Origin: Limnohabitans sp. Jir61
GTDB taxonomy: Bacteria > Pseudomonadota > Gammaproteobacteria > Burkholderiales > Burkholderiaceae_C
Length of the DNA: 64,000 nt
NCBI RefSeq assembly: GCF_003063545.1
Contig: NZ_NESD01000003.1
Span: 62,001-126,000, forward strand
Direction of reading: 5' to 3'
Shown piece after piece: positions 57,100 to 64,000 of this stretch (its first letter is position 1; each line of letters opens with the position of its first letter). Made by a program: the position numbers and the translations under genes. The notes under the pieces were generated by a model, which had not been told where the DNA came from, ran no database searches, and worked only from the letters and a program-made list of their open reading frames with translations.

Positions 57100-59138
57100 C
57101 AGATCGCCTCGGTTGAACTGCTGGCCGCTGCCTCTTGGGCAAAGCCTTTGACGCGCGAGCGCTTGAGGTGAATCAGCAACAAAGAGATGGCCGCTGGCGT
57201 GATGCCAGACATGCGCGAGGCCTGACCCAAAGTTTCTGGTCGCTGGCGGCTGAGTCGCTGACGCACCTCAATGGACAGGGCCGAGACTTGGTTGTAGTCC
57301 AAGTCTTCAGGCAACTTTAGGTTTTCATAATGCGCGGCACGCTCTACTTCGTCGCGTTGGCGGTCGATGTAACCCGAGTACTTGGCCGCGATCTCAATCT
57401 GCTCAATGATGGCTCGGGTGGTTTCACGTGAAACATCGTCGCCCGCAAAGCCATCGGCCACCTCTTGGTTTTGATGCTTGGCACCATCCAGAGACATCAA
57501 GCCTTGGTAGCTCACATCGGGTCGGCGGAGCAAATCTGCCAAGTTGTATTCGCGGTCAATGACTTTACCCAAGACGCGCTCAGATTCGGCAGCAGGTAAG
57601 TTGCGGGGGCTGACCCAGATGGATTTGAGCCGCTCTGTTTCACGTGAAACAGCTTCTTGTTTGCGGCTGAAGGCCTCCCATCGCGCATCGTCGACCAGAC
57701 CCATTTGGCGGCCAATTTCTGTCAGACGCACGTCGGCGTTGTCTTCGCGCAGCTGCAAGCGGAACTCGGCTCGACTGGTGAACATGCGATACGGCTCGGT
57801 CACGCCCTTGGTGGTGAGGTCGTCGACCAACACGCCCAAGTAGGCTTGGTCGCGGCCAGGCGTCCATGCGCCGCCAAAGTCATTGGCCGCGCCGGCCAAG
57901 CTGCGGCATTGAAGTGCAGCATTGATACCGGCGAACAAACCTTGAGCCGCCGCTTCTTCATAGCCAGTCGTGCCGTTGATTTGTCCAGCGAAGAACAGGC
58001 CACCGATGGCGCGGGTTTCAAAACTACGTTTGAGCTCACGTGGGTCAAAGTAGTCGTACTCGATGGCGTACCCAGGGCGAATGATGTGAGCGTTTTCCAA
58101 ACCCTTCATAGAGCGAACCAAGTCGTATTGAATGTCAAACGGCAAACTGGTGCTGATGCCATTGGGGTAGTACTCGTGCGTGGTCAGGCCTTCGGGCTCT
58201 AAGAAAATTTGGTGACTGTCTTTGTCGGCGAAGCGGTTGATCTTGTCTTCTACGCTCGGACAGTAGCGTGGACCCACACCTTCGATCTTGCCGGTAAACA
58301 TGGGGCTTCGGTCAAAACCGGAACGGATGATGTCGTGGGTACGTTGGTTGGTATGGGTGATCCAGCAAGGCATGTGTTGCGGATGCATGGACGCACGGCC
58401 CATGAAACTGAACACCGGCACCTCACCCAGCACGCCTGCCGAGCGTGCTCCGTTTTCAGTTTGGTTCGCCACACCGTCACCCGGTTGCTCAGTGCATTGG
58501 CTAAAGTCAATCGTGCGTCCATCGATGCGCGGGGGTGTGCCGGTTTTCAAACGGCCCTGTGGCAACTTGAGTTCTTTGAGTCGGGCCGACAGGCTCAAGG
58601 CAGGTGGGTCGCCCGCACGGCCACCGGCGTAGTTGTTCAAGCCAACGTGAATCTTGCCATCTAAGAACGTGCCGGCCGTCAGCACCACGGTTCGGCTGCG
58701 AAAGCGAATACCCGCTTGAGTGCAAGCACCCACCACACGGTCGCCCTCCACCATCAAGTCATCCACGGCTTGCTGAAACAGCCACAAGTTGGGCTGGTTT
58801 TCGAGCATGCGGCGGATGGCCGCTTTGTACAAAATGCGGTCGGCTTGTGCACGGGTGGCACGCACGGCCGGCCCTTTAGAGCTGTTAAGAATCCGAAACT
58901 GAATGCCTGACTCATCCGTAGCCAAGGCCATCGCCCCGCCCAAAGCGTCTACCTCTTTGACCAAATGGCCTTTGCCAATGCCACCGATGGAAGGGTTGCA
59001 GCTCATCTGGCCCAAGGTTTCGATGTTGTGACTTAAGAGTAAAGTTTTAGCGCCCATGCGTGCCGCGGCCAATGCGGCTTCAGTGCCAGCATGACCACCG
59101 CCAACCACGATGACATCAAACTCTTTGGGGTACAACAT
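57099..59138 (-). CDS. mnmG: tRNA uridine-5-carboxymethylaminomethyl modification enzyme MnmG
   Basis: 679 residues. FAD site [71 protein letters not shown], and [17 protein letters not shown]. The C-terminal helical domain that contacts MnmE and tRNA is present and slightly long. With MnmE it installs cmnm5U34. Two parS sites lie in its coding sequence. 166 bp without a gene separate it from copA. Confidence 0.96.
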   Translation of the reverse strand: MLYPKEFDVIVVGGGHAGTEAALAAARMGAKTLLLSHNIETLGQMSCNPSIGGIGKGHLVKEVDALGGAMALATDESGIQFRILNSSKGPAVRATRAQADRILYKAAIRRMLENQPNLWLFQQAVDDLMVEGDRVVGACTQAGIRFRSRTVVLTAGTFLDGKIHVGLNNYAGGRAGDPPALSLSARLKELKLPQGRLKTGTPPRIDGRTIDFSQCTEQPGDGVANQTENGARSAGVLGEVPVFSFMGRASMHPQHMPCWITHTNQRTHDIIRSGFDRSPMFTGKIEGVGPRYCPSVEDKINRFADKDSHQIFLEPEGLTTHEYYPNGISTSLPFDIQYDLVRSMKGLENAHIIRPGYAIEYDYFDPRELKRSFETRAIGGLFFAGQINGTTGYEEAAAQGLFAGINAALQCRSLAGAANDFGGAWTPGRDQAYLGVLVDDLTTKGVTEPYRMFTSRAEFRLQLREDNADVRLTEIGRQMGLVDDARWEAFSRKQEAVSRETERLKSIWVSPRNLPAAESERVLGKVIDREYNLADLLRRPDVSYQGLMSLDGAKHQNQEVADGFAGDDVSRETTRAIIEQIEIAAKYSGYIDRQRDEVERAAHYENLKLPEDLDYNQVSALSIEVRQRLSRQRPETLGQASRMSGITPAAISLLLIHLKRSRVKGFAQEAAASSSTEAI
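57420..57435. other. parS centromere site (one mismatch)
   Basis: GGTTTCACGTGAAACA: 15 of 16 consensus bases. Inside mnmG. Confidence 0.88.
57636..57651. other. parS centromere site (perfect)
   Basis: TGTTTCACGTGAAACA, 16 of 16 consensus bases. Inside mnmG, 200 bp from the second site. Confidence 0.93.
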
Positions 59139-59304
59139 AAAACCAACCTTTGGGTGTGCCTAAGCACGTAAGAGCAGGGGCTGTCTGCCGCCCTGCTTAG
59201 CAGCGGGCGATTTTACTAGGGTGTCCTGTTCAACACAGAATGTGCGGTTTTTACAAGAAAAAGCAACACGAATGTCGACGAATGCACGTACGTATGTCAG
59301 TAGC

Positions 59305-61614
59305 TCAAGGCATCCAGCGCTTGAGCAACAAGGCGTTGGTCATCACGCTCACAGAACTCAGCGCCATCGCAGCACCAGCGACGACGGGGCTCAAGTAGCC
59401 CATCGCAGCAAGAGGAATACCGGCAGCGTTGTAGGCGAAGGCCCAAAACAAGTTTTGTCGAATCTTGGCCACGGTGAGCGCTGAAATATCCAAAGCCCCC
59501 GCAACCAAAGCCACATCGCCGCGCATCAGTGTGATGCCCGCCGCTTGCATAGCAACATCGGTGCCGCCGCGTTGACCATCGGCGTTGAGGTTGGCCATGG
59601 CCAAGCCCACATCGGCGGCGGCCAAAGCAGGTGCGTCGTTGATGCCGTCACCAACAAAAGCCACCACACGTGGTGCGCCGTGTGGGTTGACTTGCAAGCT
59701 TTTGACCAAAGCCGCTTTGTCACCGGGCATGACTTCAGCATGCACTTCGTCTGCGTGTAACCCTAAGCGCGCGGCCATGGCTTGGGCCGCACCTGCGTTG
59801 TCGCCAGAAATCATGACCAACCGCAGACCACGGGCACGCAGTTTGGCGAGAGCGTCTTGCACACCAGGCTTTGGCTCGTCACCAAAAGCCAACACGGCAA
59901 GCGCAACCACCCCTTGCGGCGTGCGTTCGGCCAGAACCGATACAGTGGCACCCTTCGCTTGCAAAGCCTCCGCATGCGCCTGCCATTCGCCGAAACCCAA
60001 CTGAAGCTTGGTCATCCAACGCAAGCTGCCCAACAGCAACTGGCGGCCTTGGACTAAGCCTTCACTGCCAAAGCCAGGCAAGGCTTTGACGCCTTCTGGC
60101 GGCGCCAAGCTAAGACCCTGTGCTTTGGCCGCCTGCACCACGGCATGGGCCAAAGGATGTTCACTACCGCGTTGCAAGCTGGCCGCCAAAGTGAGCAGCG
60201 ACTGCGCGGAGGAATGCGCAATGGATGGGTCTGTCATTGCGGCCTGACCCAGTGAGAACGGACTCAACGGACGTTGAAGCGTCCCAACGTCATCGACTGC
60301 GAACAACGACAACAAGCGCGGCTGGCCCAAAGTGAGCGTGCCCGTCTTGTCAAAGGCGACCGTGTCCACCATGTGAGCCACCTCAAGTGCTTGCGCATCT
60401 TTGATGAGAATGCCGTGCTTGGCCGCCACACCTGTACCCGCCATGATGGCCGCGGGTGTGGCCAAGCCCAAGGCGCAAGGACACGCAATGACCAAGACAG
60501 CCACGCAATGGATGAGCGACACCTCTAAGCTGTGGCCAGTGAGCCACCAAGCCAACAAGGTTGACAAAGCCAACACCAAGACCACGGGCACAAACACGGC
60601 AGACACTTGATCGACCATGCGTTGAATTGGCGCCTTAGCTGCCTGCGCGTCTTCGACCAAGCGGATGATGTTGGCCAGCACCGTGGCGGTGCCTGTGGCG
60701 CTCACACGGGCCACCACACGGCCCTCACCATTGATGCTGCCACCCGTCACGCGTGAATCCACAGCCTTGTGCACCGGTAAGGGCTCACCCGTGAGCATGG
60801 CTTCGTCTACTTGTGTTTCACCCTCAAGCACCACGCCATCAGCCGCGAAACGTTCGCCAGGCAAGACCACCAAACGGTCGCCCACCAACAACTCTTCTAT
60901 CGGAATTTCCACCTCACCATCCAACGTGATGACGCGCGCACGTGCAGGGCGCAAAGCGTGCAGAGCGCGAATGGCATCGGTGGTTTGTCGCTTGGCGCGG
61001 GCCTCTAGCCACTTGCCCATCAACACCAAGGTAATGACAACCGCCGAGCCTTCAAAATACAAATGCGCCATTGCGCCTGCAGGCGCACTGAGCCACAACC
61101 ACACCGACAAAGCCCAACCAGCGCTGGTGCCCAAAGCGACTAACAGATCCATGTTGCCGCTGCCGGCCAACAAAGCGTGCCACCCTGCTTTGTAAAAACG
61201 TGCACCGAGCACAAACTGCACAGGCGTGGCCAACACAAACTGCCACAACGCGGGCAGCATACAGTGCTGACCCAAGACATCACCCAACATGGGCAAGACC
61301 AAAGGGGCGCTAAGCATGAGGCCCATGGCCACGGGCATGAAGCCTACCCATGCGCCCTCTGGCGCATGTTCTAAATGTTCTGCGGCGAGTGGCTCGTAAC
61401 CTGCGTCACGCACAGCTCGGCGCAAGCGGGCTTGTTGGGTTTGGTCTTCCTCTTCTACTTGCGAAGGGGCCCACGTCACACGCGCGGATTCAGTGGCTAA
61501 ATTCACACTCACCGATTCAACGCCGGGCAGTTTGGCAATCGCGCGTTCCACACGGGCTACGCACGATGCACAGGTCATTCCACCAATACCAATATCGCAG
61601 GACAATTCAGACAT
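59305..61614 (-). CDS. copA: copper-exporting P1B-type ATPase CopA
   Basis: 769 residues. One N-terminal heavy-metal domain (GGMTCASCVARVERAI), eight transmembrane helices, the TGE actuator motif (MLTGEPLPV), the metal site CPC (IACPCALGLATP), the phosphorylation Asp in FDKTGTL, SEHPLAHAVV, GDGINDAPALA and a C-terminal MALSSVSVMTNAL. It exports Cu(I) from the cytoplasm. It starts only 33 bp from the divergent copZ, so the promoters must overlap coding sequence or each other. Confidence 0.95.
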   Translation of the reverse strand: MSELSCDIGIGGMTCASCVARVERAIAKLPGVESVSVNLATESARVTWAPSQVEEEDQTQQARLRRAVRDAGYEPLAAEHLEHAPEGAWVGFMPVAMGLMLSAPLVLPMLGDVLGQHCMLPALWQFVLATPVQFVLGARFYKAGWHALLAGSGNMDLLVALGTSAGWALSVWLWLSAPAGAMAHLYFEGSAVVITLVLMGKWLEARAKRQTTDAIRALHALRPARARVITLDGEVEIPIEELLVGDRLVVLPGERFAADGVVLEGETQVDEAMLTGEPLPVHKAVDSRVTGGSINGEGRVVARVSATGTATVLANIIRLVEDAQAAKAPIQRMVDQVSAVFVPVVLVLALSTLLAWWLTGHSLEVSLIHCVAVLVIACPCALGLATPAAIMAGTGVAAKHGILIKDAQALEVAHMVDTVAFDKTGTLTLGQPRLLSLFAVDDVGTLQRPLSPFSLGQAAMTDPSIAHSSAQSLLTLAASLQRGSEHPLAHAVVQAAKAQGLSLAPPEGVKALPGFGSEGLVQGRQLLLGSLRWMTKLQLGFGEWQAHAEALQAKGATVSVLAERTPQGVVALAVLAFGDEPKPGVQDALAKLRARGLRLVMISGDNAGAAQAMAARLGLHADEVHAEVMPGDKAALVKSLQVNPHGAPRVVAFVGDGINDAPALAAADVGLAMANLNADGQRGGTDVAMQAAGITLMRGDVALVAGALDISALTVAKIRQNLFWAFAYNAAGIPLAAMGYLSPVVAGAAMALSSVSVMTNALLLKRWMP

Positions 61615-61647
61615 ACGTTAAGGTTACCGCTTTATAAGGAGCAAATG

Positions 61648-61842
61648 ATGGATAACACGTTTCAAGTTCAAGGCATGACTTGCGGCCACTGCGAAATGGC
61701 CGTCAAGAAAGCCATTGCACGCTTAGACCCTGAGGCCAAAGTTGAGATTGACCGCAGCGCTGGCAAGGTCGATGTGCACAGCAACAAGGCGCGTGAGGAC
61801 ATTGCGCACGCCATTGCTGACGAAGGTTACCAAGTCGCATGA
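61648..61842 (+). CDS. copZ: copper chaperone CopZ (heavy-metal-associated domain)
   Basis: 64 residues with FQVQGMTCGHCEMAVKKAIARLD; the CxxC binds Cu(I). It hands copper to CopA, encoded divergently. An ATG at 61645 is also in frame; 61648 is better spaced from AAGGAG. It overlaps the pirin gene by an ATGA. Confidence 0.92.
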   Translation: MDNTFQVQGMTCGHCEMAVKKAIARLDPEAKVEIDRSAGKVDVHSNKAREDIAHAIADEGYQVA

Positions 61843-62702
61843 GCAGCATCACACACGCACGCGGTGTCGAGCGCTTGGTCCAAGGTCAAGACACCCAAGA
61901 CGGTGCGGGCGTACGACTGACCCGCGTACTGAGCCATGATTTGCAAGAACGCTTAGACCCGTTTTTGATGCTTGATGCGTTTGGCAGCGACAACCCCGGC
62001 GACTACATTGCAGGCTTCCCCAACCACCCTCACCGAGGCTTTGAGACCGTGACCTACATGATTGCGGGTCGCATGCGCCACAAAGACAGCGGTGGCCATG
62101 AAGGGCTTTTGCAAAACGGCGGTGTGCAATGGATGACTGCAGGACGAGGCCTGACACACAGCGAAATGCCCGAGCAAGAAGAAGGCGTGATGGAAGGCTT
62201 TCAGCTATGGCTGAACTTGCCCGCCAAAAACAAACTGTGCGAGCCTTGGTACCGCGATATTCAAAGTGAAGATATCCCTGAAGTCACCACCGAAGAAGGC
62301 GTGTTGCTGCGTGTAATTGCAGGCAGCTCACACGGCACGAAGGGTGCGGTGCAACGCGAACACACCGAACCTTTGTATTTAGACCTACTCTTTCCTGCGA
62401 CGGACGGTGTTGTGTTTGAGCAGCCATTGCCAACGACACATAACGCGTTTGTGTATGTGTATCGTGGTGGTGTAGATGTGGTGCAAGGAGAAGCAAGCAC
62501 CACTGTGCCTATCAAGCGCATGGCCGTGCTCACCAGCAATGGAGATGGTTTGGTGCTGCGTGCGCAAGCCAACACACGGGCCATCGTCATTGCAGGCAAA
62601 CCATTGAACGAGCCCATTGCACAATACGGCCCCTTCGTGATGAACACACGCGAAGAGCTGGTGCAAGCCGTGGACGACTTTCGTGCAGGCTTGATGGGCT
62701 AA
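61839..62702 (+). CDS. pirin-family protein
   Basis: 287 residues, bicupin. The N-terminal cupin has FPNHPHRGFETVTYMIAGRM and GGVQWMTAGRGLTHSEM with the metal-binding His and Glu residues; the C-terminal cupin is degenerate. Bacterial pirins include quercetin dioxygenases and redox-linked regulators; the role here is unknown. Translationally coupled to copZ, which suggests a link to copper or oxidative stress. Confidence 0.9.
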   Translation: MSSITHARGVERLVQGQDTQDGAGVRLTRVLSHDLQERLDPFLMLDAFGSDNPGDYIAGFPNHPHRGFETVTYMIAGRMRHKDSGGHEGLLQNGGVQWMTAGRGLTHSEMPEQEEGVMEGFQLWLNLPAKNKLCEPWYRDIQSEDIPEVTTEEGVLLRVIAGSSHGTKGAVQREHTEPLYLDLLFPATDGVVFEQPLPTTHNAFVYVYRGGVDVVQGEASTTVPIKRMAVLTSNGDGLVLRAQANTRAIVIAGKPLNEPIAQYGPFVMNTREELVQAVDDFRAGLMG

Positions 62703-62816
62703 GGTCCTGCTACAAAACTTTACGTAACTTGTGCAGCAGCGCACAGACGCGATACACAGGCGGTTCACAGTAGGAACTTGACAGAGGCACCTCGCCACTG
62801 ACTTCAAGGAGCTTAG

Positions 62817-63302
62817 ATGAACCGTTTGATCACCACCCGATTTGCGCTTTCTGTATTGTTGGCTGGTACAGCCCTAACAGCCCTTTTACCCGCACAAGCC
62901 CAACCCATGATGGGCGAGATGGGTATGCAACACGATGAGGGTCGCATGCATGAGCGCATGGTCAAGCATTGGGAAAAACGTCAGGCTGAATTGAAAGCCA
63001 AGTTGCATTTGGCTGGAGCACAAGAGCCTGCATGGATGGCCTTTGTGCAAAGCATGAAAGTGCCAGCCAACCGCCTAGTGCACCCCATAGACCGAGAGGC
63101 CTTGGCCAAACTCAGCACGCCTGAGCGCATGGATAAGATGAATGCACTGCACGAAGTCAACTTGGCAACCATGCAAGCACACGTCAAGCAACGCACAGAA
63201 GCTACGCGAACGTTTTACAACCAACTGAGCGTCGAACAACAAAAAGTGTTTGACGCTGAAACCCTTCCAGAGCATTCACGCTGGAAGAGCAAAGCGAATT
63301 AA
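62817..63302 (+). CDS. Spy/CpxP-like periplasmic protein
   Basis: 161 residues: signal peptide ([16 protein letters not shown]), a Met/His-rich segment ([25 protein letters not shown]) and a helical body with LTxxQ-like repeats ([23 protein letters not shown]). The Spy/CpxP family are helical chaperones and metal-stress sensors; the Met/His cluster could bind copper, in keeping with copAZ nearby. Its stop overlaps the gyrB stop tail-to-tail. Confidence 0.8.
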   Translation: MNRLITTRFALSVLLAGTALTALLPAQAQPMMGEMGMQHDEGRMHERMVKHWEKRQAELKAKLHLAGAQEPAWMAFVQSMKVPANRLVHPIDREALAKLSTPERMDKMNALHEVNLATMQAHVKQRTEATRTFYNQLSVEQQKVFDAETLPEHSRWKSKAN

Positions 63303-64000
63303 ATATCGATATTGCCAGCGCGCAAGGCGTTGCTTTCGATGAAGTTGCGGCGAGGCTCCACCTCGTCGCCCATCAACATAGTGAACACGCGGTCGGCTTC
63401 GATGGCATCGTCAATTTGCACACGCAACAAACGACGCACAGTGGGGTCCATCGTGGTTTCCCATAGCTGTGCTGGGTTCATCTCGCCCAAGCCTTTGTAG
63501 CGTTGACGAGCGGTGGCGTTTTCAGCTTGGCCAATCAACCACTTCATAGCTTGACGGAAATCGGATACTTTTTCTTCTTTGGCTTTTTCGCCTTCACCGC
63601 GATGCACCTTAGAGCCCTCACCCACCAAATCACGGAAGGTTTGAGCGGCTTCAGCCAATGCTGCGTAATCGGCCCCGTGCACGAAGTCTTGGGTAATCAC
63701 ACTGCTCTTGACGTTGCCATGGTGGCGACGGCTGATACGCAAAATGGGTTTGTCTGTGCGCTCGTCAAACTCGCCAGTGGCTTCTGAACCGCTACCGAGT
63801 TCGCGCAATTTTTCTTGCATCGCCACAGCAGACTTTTCAGCATCAGCCACGGTGTCAAGATTGACGGATACGCCGTCAGCCATGGCACGCAAGGCCTCAG
63901 CATCCATAAAACCGCTCAAGCGAGCAATCACCGCTTCGGCCACTTGGTGTTTGCGGGCCAATTCATTCAACGTATCGCCACTCAAAACTTGAGAATTAGC
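63299..64000 (-). CDS. gyrB: DNA gyrase subunit B, C-terminal part (runs off right edge)
   Basis: 233 codons visible. They cover the end of the proteobacterial GyrB insert ([36 protein letters not shown]) and the final TOPRIM tail [23 protein letters not shown] to [14 protein letters not shown]. The insert and ending distinguish it from ParE. With mnmG, rsmG and parAB it marks an origin-proximal region. Confidence 0.92.
   Translation of the reverse strand, partial: ANSQVLSGDTLNELARKHQVAEAVIARLSGFMDAEALRAMADGVSVNLDTVADAEKSAVAMQEKLRELGSGSEATGEFDERTDKPILRISRRHHGNVKSSVITQDFVHGADYAALAEAAQTFRDLVGEGSKVHRGEGEKAKEEKVSDFRQAMKWLIGQAENATARQRYKGLGEMNPAQLWETTMDPTVRRLLRVQIDDAIEADRVFTMLMGDEVEPRRNFIESNALRAGNIDI

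Noticed and set aside
59139-59304. Small RNA or terminator between mnmG and copA
   Set aside because: A 7-bp stem AGCAGGG/CCCTGCT is present but without a T-run on either strand; too weak to call.

Overview
The window reads as chromosomal DNA of a betaproteobacterium, most likely Burkholderiales/Comamonadaceae (Limnohabitans- or Rhodoferax-like). This is inferred from gene content and protein style: a metH gene split in two, an SAH riboswitch, a TorF-type porin in front of glnK-amtB, a fused LivH-LivM permease, and parAB/mnmG/rsmG/gyrB in a typical origin-proximal group. The backbone is GC-rich. One stretch at about 41.2-47.6 kb is visibly AT-richer and is a mobile region.

Layout. 0-5 kb: start of a membrane sensor, a decayed HpaI-type aldolase relic, alr, lplT, a DMT transporter and gpx. 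4.7-10 kb: glcFE, then a nitrogen-control operon (porin-glnK-amtB) with a sigma-54 promoter and an NtrC-like palindrome. 10-17 kb: comM, then a copper/RiPP locus of the Hvf/bufferin type (precursor hvfA, DUF692 hvfB, DUF2063 hvfC, a DoxX protein, and a second degenerate hvfB-hvfC pair). It is divergent from an ECF sigma factor and its NrsF-type anti-sigma, and both directions carry the same promoter motif, TGTAAC-N17-CGAA. 17-23 kb: the two halves of methionine synthase, separated by a Kazal protein, a small HTH protein and an amidase; the large half is headed by an SAH riboswitch. 23-27 kb: recQ and pckG. 27-32 kb: an apparent potassium cluster (HPr-like protein without the catalytic His, Kup, KdpE, short KdpD). 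32-36.6 kb: a branched-chain-type ABC uptake operon. 36.6-41 kb: phoD, an aldehyde dehydrogenase, and a type I secretion pair whose ABC half is truncated.

41.1-47.6 kb is the most unusual part. A tyrosine integrase sits between 152-bp inverted repeats (one mismatch). Next to it is a 4.9-kb unit bounded by perfect 414-bp terminal inverted repeats, with a possible 4-bp target duplication (CACA). It encodes a small superfamily-A (TV-Pol-like) polymerase, two unknown proteins, a protein of about 24 dodecapeptide repeats and a 72-residue free-standing PDZ domain.

47.8-64 kb returns to backbone: PduO-type adenosyltransferase, D-lactate dehydrogenase, two hybrid histidine kinases behind parB, an alpha/beta hydrolase between parA and parB, LysE, rsmG, mnmG, three parS sites inside rsmG/mnmG, copA/copZ, a pirin, a Spy-like protein and the 3' part of gyrB. 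No tRNA, rRNA, CRISPR array or classical insertion sequence was recognised.
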